Source of the DNA: Phaeotremella fagi
Taxonomy: Eukaryota > Basidiomycota > Tremellomycetes > Tremellales > Phaeotremellaceae
DNA length: 64,000 nucleotides
Direction: 5' to 3'
NCBI GenBank assembly: GCA_001599715.1
Contig: BCHU01000004.1
Coordinates: 186,001-250,000, forward strand
Shown: positions 24,381 through 35,983 of the stretch, in pieces
Layout: each line of letters opens with the position of its first letter
Numbering within the stretch: position 1 is the first letter of the stretch
Program-made: the position numbers and the translations under genes
The notes under the pieces: model-generated
Databases searched by the model: none
What the model saw: the letters and a program-made list of their open reading frames with translations, nothing else
Told to the model about the DNA's origin: nothing

Positions 24381-24662
24381 GAGGTAACAACTCGGTTGAA
24401 TTCATTTCTCTTTCCTATTTTTTGTTCCATATTTCTACTTCAACTTGGACGGAGTGGCAATTTCTCAATTCGGATTCAGCTCATACCCAAGTAGATATAT
24501 TTATCCCCAACACTAAACCTTCCTCTCCATTGAAGCCTTTTAATTGGTATCAAGTCAATTCTCCACCTCCTTTTCTTCACAAAGTGAGTCTTTACAATTC
24601 TCAACTTGTCAGAAGCCGATCACCCAGACTAACTCTGGTATAGCTCATAGAGTCAACTCAAA

Positions 24663-25400
24663 ATGGAATGGACTCCTGAAATGCAACAAGCGGAGAGCTT
24701 TATGAGAAATGTTGTAGATATTTTTAAACCTTCTCTCAGATCCATATCAGAAGGAAAGGCGAACCTCGATTTGGAGACTGAAGAAGAAATCCGTAAACTT
24801 GCTGATTCTGAGCCGAAACAGAAATCAGCCTGTTGGTCTACGACGCACTACCCTAGTAGGTATTGCCAGAGTGCCCAACACACCCTCAACTTAAACGACG
24901 AGTGAGTAAGCCTTCAGTTTGTTATGAACAAAGGATCAAAAAGTGCTGATCAAGTCACTGAATCTAGGTTTAAACCTTCCGATATGAGTTCCGTATACGA
25001 ACTTGGGGATGACCACCATCGAGTCCGGGTTATAGTTTCTAGCGAGTGGCTTTCTACAGGTTCAATCTCTTCAGTCAAATCGATCGCCGAACGCCGCGCC
25101 AACATCAAAGTCTCTTTAGATTCTTATTCAGATGCCGGTTACAAGAAGAGAGACATCGAGGAAAAGAACAAAACCATTTTTGAAGCGATGAAAGAGGTTG
25201 ACGCGGAGATTTCATCAGACTCAACTTTCACTTCAGTCTACGTGCAGCCAGCCGTCGGAACAGCTCTTAGCTATCAGGCTGCAGTTGGTGGTAGTCCTTT
25301 TTGGTCAGAATCGGAAGATCAAGAAGGATCTTCTCAAGGCGGCACAAAGGATCAGTCAGTGAAAGGATGGTTGAAGAAGAAGTTGAAGATTGTTAACTAG
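24663..25400 (+). CDS. Tandem paralog family member A, function unknown
   Basis: Exons 24663-24901 and 24968-25400 sum to 672 nt, or 223 residues, with a phase-2 intron. Exon 1 ends with a segment (NLDLETEEEI...HTLNLNDE) that aligns with exon 1 of the two genes downstream. Exon 2 begins FKPSDMSSV, continues VIVSSEWLSTG (aligned to STAWPTEF and KTSWPEDL in B and C), and has the shared C-terminal block ALSYQAAVGGSPFWSESE. A basic tail follows (VKGWLKKKLKIVN). No signal peptide or membrane span is seen. It is the most diverged of the three. I do not recognise the family; the homology to B and C is seen directly in sequence and in the conserved intron position. Confidence 0.75.
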
Positions 25401-25852
25401 AGATGAAGTTGTAGGAGGTCGTTCATTCCGTAGTAAAGTTGAGCACAAAGATGATGGATCTTATGAGTTTGTTACAATGTCTATTAGGAATCCCAGCAAA
25501 ATACACCTATTGTAGTTGTTCTCCGCATTCAATACCTGTGACCAACAGATATGGACTTCTAACAGTAGAAGATCGTTGCAAAGATTTCCATGTCTCTGTG
25601 AATTAAAATTTCTGACGGACAAACGAAACACGAAAACATGGATACAGCTTACAGCGTCTTCGGTACAAACTCATTTTGTTGAACACTTTCCCTTTTATCC
25701 TTTCTCCTTCCTCCTACTCGTATATCTCGCCTTCCACTGTAACAGATACGAAAAAGGGGTTAAATTGGGATAGCCTCCTTCTTCCTCTTTTCCCCCAATA
25801 CCATTTCACTTTCCTTGTCACCTAAAGCTCAATCAACAAGAAACACATAAGA
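25401..25852. other. Spacer between array genes A and B
   Basis: 452 nt with no supported gene. The last 70 nt are pyrimidine-rich and probably form the leader of gene B. Confidence 0.4.
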
Positions 25853-26523
25853 ATGTCCTATTCTGGTTCCATTAAGGATGCAACCTTCGACCTAAAAATA
25901 GATGAAGAAACTCTTTCGAAACTACAAGAGTGTCGAACTCAGCTCAACAGCAACACGAAAAGTTTGATTTTCACCTCATCTCTTGCTCCAAACCTCACAC
26001 ACATTTTGGGTCTCCAAGAGTGAGCTTTCTCTTTGATTCGTAAAATATCTTTACGATTCCTATTGAGAGACGAAGTAAAATGCTAACCAAAAGTTTTCAT
26101 TCTCAAATTAGTACCCGCACACCTATGATCATGTCAAGCGTCGATGACAAGATTGGGGGTATCATATTCAGCACCGCTTGGCCCACCGAATTCGATTCAA
26201 ATATCAAGCCTGAGTCAATGGCACTACGATATATCCCGAAGATTTTTCCCAGTGGTGGCACCAATCAAGATCGTCTAAAGCCCGAAACTACTTTCGAAGA
26301 GGTTTTCCAACAAATCGATTACAAATTGGAAGCTAATGCTCAAGATAATCCCGAACTCAGTGCTCGACTAGAGAGAGACAAAGAAACCCTCAAAAAGATC
26401 TTCGAGGATGCTGCAGCGTTTCAATTTTCTGTTGCTAGACTTAGTCTTTGGTCTGAAGGGGTTGAGAAAGATGTTAAGGGGGATCAGGAAGAGGAGGCGA
26501 CTAGTTCAGCTTCGCACCCGTGA
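25853..26523 (+). CDS. Tandem paralog family member B, function unknown
   Basis: Exons 25853-26019 and 26112-26523 sum to 579 nt, or 192 residues, with a phase-2 intron at the same place as in A and C. Exon 1 reads MSYSGSIKDATFDLKIDEET and ends SSLAPNLTHILGLQ. Exon 2 carries FSTAWPTEF, a helical segment (QQIDYKLEANAQDNPELSA), and the diagnostic AFQFSVARLSLWSEG near the C-terminus, followed by an acidic disordered tail. It is soluble, with no catalytic motif. B and C are the closest pair: exon 1 of both contains TFDL..E.ETLSK and SSL.P. The family is unknown to me. Confidence 0.8.
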
Positions 26524-26914
26524 GGTTGAAGTAGTCAGTTCGTAGGATTTGTCGTTCAAAGGAAGTATTAGTTAACGGAGAGAGTTATGTATTTGATATG
26601 TTGAACATCAGTAAAACTCAAGTACTATCTTTTCATATCCTGAAACAATCATTTCAGTCGCCAAAAACGTTTCGAGAGGATACACTACCAATTCATAGTA
26701 ATGAAACTTCTAGGAGATTCGGTGACATCATGACAGAAGAAGTCGGTCACTCTTTTGTCTTATAAACAGTCCAATGCCTTCTGGAGGAAGACGGAGTGTC
26801 ATTTACAAAACTCCCATTTCGTGGAAATTTTTCACTTCTTTTTTCTCTTCCTCTTTCAACTCTGCAACACTTCGACTCAGTAATATCGGTGAAACAACAC
26901 ATAATTTCTCTATC
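26524..26914. promoter_or_regulatory. Spacer and promoter of array gene C
   Basis: 391 nt without a gene. A TATAAA element lies at 26761-26766, which makes an in-frame upstream ATG at 26774 an unlikely start because it would sit only a few bases downstream. I therefore start gene C at 26915. Confidence 0.5.
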
Positions 26915-27541
26915 ATGAAAGAAATGGAAATCACTTTCGACCTCGAGACAGAGAAGGAAACTCTGTCAAAGCCGAGAGAATTTAGGCTGGAAAGTCAAGG
27001 TGGTGCAGTACTGGAATTCATTTCATCTTTAACTCCAGACTACAAACATGAAGTCACTTTAGATTTGTAGGTGACTTTCACACTCCCTAAAACTTAACCC
27101 AAATTGACACCTTATTATAGTAATTTGAATCCCGAAACTATCAGTAGTCGTCGAATCGACATGGACGTTCTCAAGTTCAAGACCTCTTGGCCCGAGGATC
27201 TCGCTTGGTGTTCAAATCCACGTATCGAGTTGACCTTCAACAGACCAAACACACTAACCAAACCAGAAAAACCGATGAAAAAAAACCGTGCTCGTGACAC
27301 GTTATCCTTAACGGGCAGACTTCGATCATTGGAATCAAAAGAAGCAATACTTGAGAAAGTCAATTCGCAAATCGATTTCAAAATCCAACTTGAAACAAAC
27401 AGCGATTCGGAATTCGCTACATATTTAACAGATCACAAAGACTGCTTGCAAGAAATCTGTAAGGGAAGTTTACAGTATCAGTACGCTTTAGGTAAACATA
27501 GTCTTTGGTCGGAAGAGCTTCCAGTCGCCGATGAAGAATAG
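26915..27541 (+). CDS. Tandem paralog family member C, function unknown
   Basis: Exons 26915-27066 and 27121-27541 sum to 573 nt, or 190 residues; the intron is phase 2, as in A and B. Exon 1 reads MKEMEITFDLETEKETLSK and ends SSLTPDYKHEVTLDF across the splice. Exon 2 has FKTSWPEDL, then VNSQIDFKIQLETNSDSEFA aligned with QQIDYKLEANAQDNPELSA in B, and LQYQYALGKHSLWSEELP near the end. A start at 26774 would add 47 residues without counterpart in B and too close to the TATA element. Function unknown. The family is probably lineage-restricted, which is inference. Confidence 0.8.
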
Positions 27542-27885
27542 AGTAAAGGGGATTATGGGAAGCAATGAGGTTCGAACGGTTGGGATTAAATTTGAAAGTC
27601 GAGGGAAGGCGTGCTTGTTAAATTGATTGATTGTGATGTATTCGACGAAGCGCAAACAGCTTTGAAGGTGCCAAGCTGGAGTCATTTTAGTTGCGCCACA
27701 CTAAATGTGAAGTCAACATTCTCGTACACGAACCCATTAACATGTCCTAATTTATAAGTTATGCTGTAGTCCAACGAGGTATACCAACAAATACAAATCT
27801 CCTGCGAACAGAAAAGAAAAAAAATGAAAAACCAAAAGGTGGAACCAGATGAATCATCAGGTATCTTGCCAATCCATTACCACCC
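27542..27885. other. Convergent 3' region
   Basis: 344 nt between the stop of array gene C and the stop of the alpha/beta hydrolase gene. There is an A-rich run near 27805-27830 and nothing else recognisable. Confidence 0.4.
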
Positions 27886-29270
27886 CTATTTAATATCCAG
27901 CATCTCCAAGACATCTTTACGATAAACCTCCCACGCTGTCGATCCTTGAAAACGTGTCAGAGCACCACAATGAAGTCCGTCGATTTCCTTCAAATCAAAA
28001 GAATTTTCAAGTCAATCATCAAATCTGCAAGATTCAATACGAATCGTCTCACCTGTCTCAAAACCAAATCCACCCCAGCTTCTTTCATAATCCCACCCAA
28101 AGCCATGATCTCATCATAAAGCAGTTCCTTAGTTCCGGTCTGTATATAAACTTTTGTCCCGCTTTCCTTCAAATAAACCATATCCCCAGGTTTACCTAAC
28201 GCAGGTGAGAAATAAAGATTAGAAATCTGTTCGCGTGGATAATATCTTAGAGCTGAAGGGATGACTTTTGTACTCAATCTCGTTAGATAATCGTATTGAA
28301 AATTCCTTCGTATCGAGGGATAGGAATGGGTGAAATCTACCCATGGGGATGAGAGGATCATGTAACCCGGTTGGGCTGGTGATTTTGTTTGCTTTTTCTT
28401 GGATAGTTCGTTGAGATATCTTGATAACATTAGACAGAGGTGACCGCCTGCTGAATCTCCTACTAGGATTATATCTTTTGGGTTGAACTTGAGAGTACTG
28501 GTCAGGTATGTGTAGGCTGCTAATGCGTCTAAGAGCGCTGCTGGGAAGGCTGTAGAGGCTGTTACGGGTTTACGATAGCTGACACCTGAAAAGGAATTAG
28601 TGTCTTCCAGATCGAAGAACTATAGCTTACCGAATAACCTCGTCTTGGTGAGTTTAGCCAAAGTACATGCGAAGGGAGTTTCGATAGGGTGTCCAAGAAT
28701 GTAAGCACTAGATGTTGATATTAGTAGGGTATAGAGATGATATCGAATGATGTTGCCAACTCACCCCCCGTGGATATACAAGATGATCCTTTCATCAACT
28801 TTCGCTTCGACCAAGCCCTCCCCCAAACAATCCTTAGGAGTAACCATAAAACCCGGTCTCTCGACCGCTTGAATCCCTTGACAAACAGCAATCCCGACTC
28901 TCAAACTCTCATCTACAGGTGGTACCAAAACACGAATAATCTCAACCCCCTTCCTGGCATGTTTAGCGTAATTCGGTTTAACCACCACCCATTCCAAATC
29001 GTTAATCGGTGGTAAGAAAAATCGGAAATTGATTTTCAAGTAGTATTTGATAAGTCTGGACGTGATTGTTGATTTTAATGTCATCCATGGGACTGGGGGA
29101 CCGGTTGTGTAGTATTTGATGGTGGTGGTTGTTAGGAAGAGGGGGAGGGTTAGGATGAAGATCGTGTGGGAGAGGAGGGAGGTTAGTTTGTAGATCCATT
29201 TCGAGGGGGTTGAGGGTGCTTGGGGATCGGGTTTTGTGAGGAGATTTAGGTTGGATGTGGTGGATTCCAT
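27886..29270 (-). CDS. Membrane-anchored alpha/beta hydrolase (HSL/alpha-beta hydrolase-3 esterase type)
   Basis: The ATG is at 29270 and the stop at 27886-27888; there are four exons. An N-terminal hydrophobic segment (LLSHTIFILTLPLFL, about residues 32-46) looks like a signal anchor. The hydrolase core follows: YIHGG (HG oxyanion motif), VSYRKPVTASTAFPAALLDA, and the nucleophile elbow ILVGDSAGGHLCLML. The last exon gives the catalytic-His region EIDGLHCGAL. These are hallmarks of the hormone-sensitive-lipase group, whose fungal members deacetylate sterols or hydrolyse small esters. The substrate is not determinable. It is divergent from the aldehyde dehydrogenase gene with 199 bp between starts. 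Confidence 0.85.
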
Positions 29271-29469
29271 TGGGATTGTCTTTGATTGAGATGGGGAAGG
29301 GGATGAGGATGAGGATGATAGATCTTAAAGAGGATGAAGACGAAGATGGTAAGATTGGATCGACAAAGTCTCCGAGCGGTACTCCGTAAACTTCGGAATC
29401 TGAAACCGGTAGCAATCGTTAGGAGATGAGTTGTCAACAACCAACTAGTTATAACCATACCAACAAAAG

Positions 29470-31513
29470 ATGTTGAAAAGAATACCGTTCCCAAGAAATA
29501 CCAGAGATCTACATACGACCACCAGTAGAGACCAAATCAAGAAAGTTCCATTATGGATTAACGGTAAATCGACGACCACGAATAGAACGAATTTCAAGAA
29601 AAATCCAAAATCTGGTAAAGAATCTTCAGAGATCTATTTAGCTGGTGAAAATGAAGTGTACGTTGGATGACTTGTTAAATGAAATGATAATGCTCATGGA
29701 GATGAGTTTAGAACCACCGCTATCGAATCTAGTAAACAAGCTTTTTCGAAATGGAGAAATGTATCTGGTTGGGATAGAAGGAAGATTTTAGGTAACGTAG
29801 GTAGCCTATCTCTAGCGTCTCTCGAGTTGAATATTCAATTGATTCGGTAACAGGTTCTAACACTGCTACAAGAAAGATTTCCAGAATTCGAAACTTCTTT
29901 GAGGGAGGATACATCATTTTCAGAGATCGTCATTGGAGCAGATCAGAAATCGGCCAAGAATCTTACAGACGGAGCTGGGGCTTTGTACGTCCATCAGGAT
30001 TTACTATGCTGATGAACGATTATAGAGCTATCTCAATTAATGTTTGTGTAGTGTGTTGATTATCGCTGAGTTATAGGGTTCGATACCGTCTACCGTGGAT
30101 TCTTCTTTGGCTTTGGTACTTCGTGAACCCTACGGTCCTGTACTTAGTATCCCAGCGTTCAATTATCCGTTAACATTAGCTTTGAGAAGTATTGGTGAGT
30201 CTCTACTTTCAGAATTTTAAGCTAACGAAATAGTCTATCCGTTAGCATGTGGTAACACAGTAATCATGAAATGTGAGCTTATTCAGATAACTGGTTGAGA
30301 TAAGCTAAATGATAAATTTCAGCATCACCACTCATCCCCCAACTCCATCATCTACTCGGACCATTATTCAAAGACGCAGGCTTACCAGATGGTGTATTTC
30401 AAATCTTAAATTTCTCAGAGGAGGATGTAGCAGAAAGGGTTGAACAACTAATTTCGCATAAGGATATACGTGTATGTCGCTTCCTACTCACACAAAACGT
30501 TTCTGACAGTTAGCTGTAGATGGTCAATTTTACTGGATCCGTGAGGTTGGGTAAAATCCTTGCTGCTCAATGTGGGAAATATCTAAAGTGAGTCTTATGA
30601 AATATCAAAAGAATGTTCTAGCTAATACGTGTAGACCATCACTCATGGAATTAGGTGGTAAATCCCCTGCGATAGTCTTACCCGGCGCAGATCTAAAACT
30701 AGCAGCTAACAATGTAAGTCCATATCCTGCTTACATCATCCCCAAAAAGGGAAGCTAAAAGGATTGTGATTCAGATACTTTTCGGTGCATATTTCAATTC
30801 AGGTCAAGTTTGCATGTCAACAGAAAGAGTTATTGTCCATGTAGAAGTTTTCGAAGATTTCCAGAAAGAGTTGATTGAATGTAGTAAACTGCTTCAAGGG
30901 AGGGAATCATTTGATTTAGAGAGGGAAGGACATGGTGGGAACCTAAAGATTTTATTAGAAAACGCTGAAAAAGAGGTCAGTCCTAGTTCCCAGTCATCGA
31001 TGAAACCAACTGAACTGATTATCTCCAAGGGATCGAAGTTGTTAACAATAACCAAAACCACTACAAACACTGAAATCAATTCCCAAGCCGCAACGATCGT
31101 CAACGATATCTCATCGAAAACGCAGATATACACCGAAGAGACCTTCGGTCCAATCGTCTACATCGAAAAAGCGAGTTCGGTAGATGAAGCGATAGAACTG
31201 GTTAACAACCATGAGACGGGATTGAGCGCTTCGATATTCTGTGAAGATTATAAATTGGCTTTGCAAGTGGCTAAGAGGGTGGAGAGTGGATCTGTGAGTT
31301 AACGTTTTAGTTGATGAATTTTATGTTGTTGACGAAGACGTATAGGTTCATATAAATAGTATGACGATCCACGATCAACACGTCTTACCCCATGGCGGAT
31401 ATAAATCTTCAGGATGGGGTCGATTCAATAATCAAGGTGCTATCGAAGCTTTCACCCAGATTAAGAATATCACAATGCAGGAAAAGGGTTTTTTGCCGTT
31501 ACAAGCGTTGTAA
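29470..31513 (+). CDS. Aldehyde dehydrogenase (NAD(P)+-dependent), apparently interrupted by an in-frame TAG
   Basis: The gene is multi-exon, about 500 residues if read through. Early exons are 29470-29644, 29702-29796, 29854-29984 and 30052-30194. Family landmarks are all present: PLWINGKS near the start, LREPYGPVLSIPAFNYPL, CGNTVIMKSSP, DGVFQIL, VNFTGSVRLGK, LMELGGKSPAIV, the catalytic Cys in NSGQVCMSTERV, EETFGPIVYI, LSASIF and HGGYKSSGWGR. The N-terminus (MLKRIPFPRNTRDLHTTTS) could be a mitochondrial presequence. In the model that keeps frame, TAG at 30074-30076 falls just before GSIPS, where relatives often have Gln/Lys plus G. It is codon 142, so the gene may be a pseudogene. It most resembles vanillin/salicylaldehyde-type ALDHs. 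Confidence 0.75.
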
Positions 31514-31585
31514 TCTATAATTTCAACCATGCAATGAAAAATGAAAAAGTACAACAGGGACTAATAACCTATGTCAAGATACCTC

Positions 31586-32891
31586 CTACTTTCTACCATC
31601 GACCATCCCCCTCCCAGGAAAAATCCCACTGGATTTCATAGCCCTTCCATAAAACTTTTTGATACCTTTCGAATAACCGTTGGATATTTTAACATGTGGA
31701 TTGATGATCGGTGGTAAACCTCCACTACCACTAGTAGTGGTCGAAGTAGGAGGAAGAATTTTAATGATCCTATCACCCTTCTTAATCTCAGTCTTCAATT
31801 TCTTCTTCGATTTAATCGGATCATAAGTCGATTTCCTTTTTTTATCGGATTCATCGTCGAGAATTTGTTTCTGTTGGTTTTGCTTTTGTTTTTGACGTCT
31901 TTCATCAGCTTCAGAAGCTAATCTGATAGTTTCCATCGAGAGTAAACCAGCTGACGGGGGTGCTAGATCCCAATGTGAATCGTCATCTTCTTCATCTTCG
32001 ACCCCCGCCTTAACCTTCTTGGTGGACTTTAGAGCTGATTTGATGGATTTCGATTTCGGTTTGGTATCGAACCGATCACCTGCGCCAGCGCCCGCACTTG
32101 CACGTCGTTCAGCTGCTTCCATCATCTCCTGCATTTGCTTGAATCGATTTTGTGATTTCGAGTCTGTTGGTATGGATTCGAGTTTTTCTGAATCGTCACT
32201 TTCGTCGTCGTCGTCGTCGACGACGTCGTCTTCGTCACCATCCGAATCCGTGTGGAATGATTCTTCATCAAATTCATCCTCATCCTCTTCGTCATCACCA
32301 GCTTCCATAGCCGCTTCCATCCTTTTTCGCAATCTTTTGGTCGTTTCGTCCTCGTCGTCGTCTTCCTCTGAAGCATCCTCCTCTGAATCAACTTCAGAAC
32401 CTTCGTCCTCGTCCTCATTCTCATTCTCATCCTCAGACCCACTAGATTCTTCAACAACCTCTTTAACCCTTTTCCCAACTTTAGCCGTAGGAGATTTAAC
32501 CCCCTTCCCCTCAGAAATCTTCAAATTCCTCTTCCTAGCAGCCAATCGTCTTTCCTCCTCAACCCTAAACACCGAGTCAGTCCCGATCAAATAAAAACCG
32601 GAGGGGGACATACGATGAAACCCGTAAATTCTCTTCCAGCTGTTTAGCTTTCGTAATTTCCAGCCCTACTGCTTCAGGTGCTTCGTCGTCGTCGTCGTCG
32701 TCGTCCTCCTCACTTTCATCATGTTCTACAGCAGATTTACCCCATTTCCTTGTACCCGTTGAAGACGATGAACCCTCAGCTAAACTTAGATTAGGTTCGG
32801 AGTCTTCTTGTTGATATTCTTGGAATACTATTTTCTCGCCTTTGGCGGGTTGGATTGATTGTTTGGTAATGGGTTTGGTTTTACGTGCCAT
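31586..32891 (-). CDS. Acidic nuclear protein, Utp16/Bud21-like (U3 snoRNA-associated type)
   Basis: Two exons. The first (ATG at 32891) encodes MARKTKPITKQSIQPAKGEK, an acidic run and DEAPEAVGLEITKAKQLEEN. The intron (donor GTATGT, acceptor TTTAG) joins LRVSS to VEEERRLAARKRN in frame. The rest alternates Asp/Glu-rich blocks with Lys-rich blocks and ends FYGRAMKSSGIFPGRG. The D-APEAV motif followed by a charged helix with E-RR-LAARKR is what U3 snoRNA-associated proteins of the Utp16/Bud21 group look like; those act in small-subunit rRNA processing in the nucleolus. The assignment rests on this short motif and composition, so it is moderate. Total length is about 430 residues. Confidence 0.6.
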
Positions 32892-33137
32892 TCTTCTCGT
32901 GGTTGATTTGGGTTGAGAGGTAAGATTAGATTATTGGCCAAAAAGATTTCTGAAATTCTTGCTTTGACGGATGTATTTCCACGTGGCCGTTTATGCATCC
33001 CATTTGCACTGATTACGTCATTGTGTACACAGCTGTATTTGGCTGTGCATATTCCTTGTCTTTTTCCTTTGTCCTGTTTTTCTCACAACATCCAACCACT
33101 GATTAACACCACCCCCACTACCACAGCAGCAACAACA

Positions 33138-33511
33138 ATGGCTCGTCCTCCATCATGTAAGTCCCCTTTCACTCCCAACCCCCCAAGTTTCAGTGTTCCA
33201 GTCCTAACCCCAGCCCCGCAGCAACCTCCGACGTCCTCCTCTACTTTATCGCCATCTTCGTACCCCCAATCTCAGTGTATGTCCTTCCCTTTCGCCTCCC
33301 TATGACATAGCAATCTAATCAGTGGATATATAGCTTCCTTAAACGAGGATGTGGTGCTGACGTCTTGATCAATATCGTATGTCCCCCGTCTCCACTGTTG
33401 ACATTGAAATTGACACGTCCACAGCTTCTTTGGATATTAGGTTGGATTCCAGGTGTCATCCATGCTTGGTGGATCATTTCTAAATATGAAAGACCAGCTG
33501 CTGGTTTCTAG
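33138..33511 (+). CDS. PMP3: Pmp3 family small plasma-membrane proteolipid
   Basis: Four very small exons (33138-33156, 33222-33276, 33334-33376, 33425-33511) sum to 204 nt, or 67 residues. The product begins MARPPSSTSDVLLYFIAIF, continues VPPISVFLKRGCGADVLINI, and ends WILGWIPGVIHAWWIISKY. These are the two membrane spans and the PP-xxVFxKxGCGxDxxINI signature of the Pmp3/UPF0057 family. Such proteolipids affect plasma-membrane potential and cation tolerance and are often stress-induced. Because exons are as short as 19 nt the gene is invisible to simple ORF searches. Confidence 0.93.
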
Positions 33512-33702
33512 GATACTAGTATTGAATTCAGTTTGTAGAGAGTTTTTGTAAGATGGATCGATGGGATGTATTTTATCGATAGGTGACCATAATTCGATGT
33601 AACCTTTTACCCAAACTGGCACCGGCATGTAAACATCTCCACTGCATTTTTAGTACAACCCTACAAACCAAAAGAATTTTCATCTAAAATCCACGTCACG
33701 TC

Positions 33703-35134
33703 TTACTCCCCCCTACCAAGTTTATCCAAAGCTCTGATACCTTGTTCTTCCCATTCAGCTTTAGTGACCCAGAACGCTTCTTTATCTTTCATGATATCCG
33801 CCAAGACGGCACCACCAAGGAAAACCATATGTTTACGTCTTGGTGGATCTTCTATACGGATTTTGAATTGCTGCGGGTGTGTATTAGCGTCAGACTTCTT
33901 GTCAAGTAAACAATTAGACATACCTTCAATCTACTTGAATCGCCACCTAACACCCGAGTTAGATATAACTGTTTCATCTCTTTTTCTAGACGTGATGGTA
34001 GACCTGGATACATGGAACTACCACCTGAAAGAACAATGTGTTTGTATAATTCCGATCTAGTGTCTAGAGCTGCTTGTTGGATTGTTGCGAATAGTAGTTC
34101 AGCGACACCAGGTTGTTCGACATCAACTAGATGGGGTTGGAACATGCATTCGGGAGCTTCGTATCTCTCAGAACCGACTTTGATAACACGACCATCGGGG
34201 AGCTAGAGTATTTATTAGTAGGTATCAATACCAAGGCAACCTCTTGACCTACAGTGTAGTTCTCAACTAAAACAGTAGTCTCTTCAGATAATTTCTTATC
34301 CAAATCAAGATCATAACTCGTATAACAAAGTGCTTCCTTGATACCTCTGACTGTTTCGAAATCGGCCGTTCTTTCAAAAGCGTATCCACGCATTAGCAAC
34401 AATTTGATAAGATATCTGGTAACGTCTCTACCGGCGACGTCTAAACGACGTGTCAAATGAGGTAAAGCGAAACCGTCATAAACTGGTACGATGTGGGTAA
34501 CACCGTCACCTGAATCAACGACTACACCGGTTTGAAGACCTATCGAGATGATCAGTACTCTGATGTGCCATACTTGAACCCGTACTCACCCTGCGCATAT
34601 AAAGTCAAAACAGCTTGAATGGCAACGTAAACCCCTCCAAATCCATATTCCTCAAACATGACTTGACACATTTTCTGTCGATTGACTTTAGGGTTCATCG
34701 GTGGTTCAGTCAACAAAACTTTTTTATCTTTAGTGTCAATCTTGAGTTTCTCGTCAAAAGTGTAATCCCATAGATGACGCATATCTTCCCAGTTCTTAAC
34801 GATACCGTGTTCCATGGGTTGGGTTACTTGGAGGAAGGATCTGTTCTCGGCGGCATCGTCACCGACCATTATATCTCTTATTGAGGAGGAACCTAGACGT
34901 TCTTCTGCACGTAGGATTGGACGACCGACTATGGATGGGAAGACTGGGAGGGTGTTGTTAGTCTGGGAATGGGAGGGGGTTGAGGGGAGACTCACCGTAT
35001 TCGGGAAAATTGGATCCTGCCCATCCACATTTTACGAACTGTTAGGTGGGTTAGCAAGGGGTAGAACCGTGAGTCTATAGAGGTGAACTTACACCTGTAC
35101 CATTGTCAACGACGAGGGGGACGGATGGGTCCAT
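33703..35134 (-). CDS. ARP2: Actin-related protein 2, Arp2/3 complex subunit
   Basis: The ATG is at 35134 and the stop at 33703; several introns. Exon 1 encodes [14 protein letters not shown], exon 2 [14 protein letters not shown], exon 3 [15 protein letters not shown]. Actin-fold markers follow: [78 protein letters not shown] and [12 protein letters not shown]. The [17 protein letters not shown] segment distinguishes Arp2 from actin and Arp3. The product nucleates branched actin with Arp3 and the ARPC subunits at endocytic patches. It is divergent from CRIPT with about 320 bp between starts. Confidence 0.95.
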
Positions 35135-35456
35135 GCTGTGCGGGGGTGGTGGTGGTTGGTGAGGTTGAGGGTGGATTGGAGCTGTAAGTGAGAGGCTTGA
35201 GGATAGTGGCTTGACTCTAGGTGCTATCGGATCTCTACTTGAGAGATGTTATCCTATGGTAAGATGATAAATAACGAGTAATGAATGAAAAACAGATGTA
35301 GATAGAGATAGCACTGAACAGCATCCAGCAACCAACCGGTGACGACACCGTACTGCCACATGGTATATAACCCCGGGAATAAAAGTAATTCCGAAGTGGC
35401 AACTCTCTCATCGAAGATGTTGTTGTTGTTGTTGTTACCATGAATAATCATCCAAA

Positions 35457-35983
35457 ATGGTCTGCAAGAAATGTGAAAAGGTAAGTCCATGTCCCCCCTC
35501 CCCTCCCCTGTCCCACTAAAACACCATCCTAGAAAACATCAACAGTAGCAGCCCCAGATCCTTTCCAACCATCCTCATCAACTCGTAAAATAGGTGAGAA
35601 CAAATTACTCTCCGCTCGATCTAGAGCTGCGCCATACGCCAAACCTGGGACAGGGGTTAAGAAAGGATCTATCAATCCTTATGGAAATAAATGTTTGGAT
35701 TGTAAGGTGGGTAATAAATTGATTTTACTTTCATTGTTAGGGTGTTGATTTAGCTATTAGCAATCCGTTCAACAGAATAATGCTAGTCGATGTCAGAAAT
35801 GTGCTTATAAGAAGGTACGTCTTTGGATCTTGGATCTTGGAATTGGATTTCAGTTGATAGAATGGTATAGGGATTATGTGCGATATGCGGGACTCTCATC
35901 TTAGATACCAGTCGTAAGTCAAAACCACACCTTCACTCATACCCTGCTAATCCCTTCCAGGATATAAACAAACCACCAAATGA
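35457..35983 (+). CDS. CRIPT family cysteine-rich protein
   Basis: Five exons (35457-35480, 35533-35706, 35776-35814, 35871-35913, 35961-35983) sum to 303 nt, or 100 residues. The protein begins MVCKKCEKKTSTVAAPDPF and contains four CxxC pairs: CKKC, CLDC, CQKC and CAIC, each likely a zinc ligand pair. It ends LILDTSRYKQTTK. This matches the eukaryote-wide CRIPT family. CRIPT was first named for binding a PDZ domain in animals, but its presence in fungi points to a more basic role; a link to the spliceosome has been reported for the human protein. The fungal role is not known to me. Confidence 0.93.

Noticed and set aside
26774..26914. Upstream in-frame ATG at 26774 as start of array gene C.
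   Set aside because: It lies only a few bases after the TATAAA element and would add residues with no counterpart in gene B. The ATG at 26915 matches the paralog start.
29641..29701. An apparent frameshift between the first two exons of the aldehyde dehydrogenase.
   Set aside because: Using the donor GTGAAA at 29645 gives a 57-nt intron and a correct phase-1 junction (IYLA to DEFRTT). Only the later TAG remains unexplained.
30077..30086. GGTTCGATAC, resembling a tRNA T-loop.
   Set aside because: It is part of the aldehyde dehydrogenase exon (GSIPS) and no cloverleaf can be formed around it.
32019..32594. Plus-strand 191-codon Ser-rich open frame.
   Set aside because: It is the reverse complement of Asp/Glu codons in the Utp16/Bud21-like gene and has no independent support.
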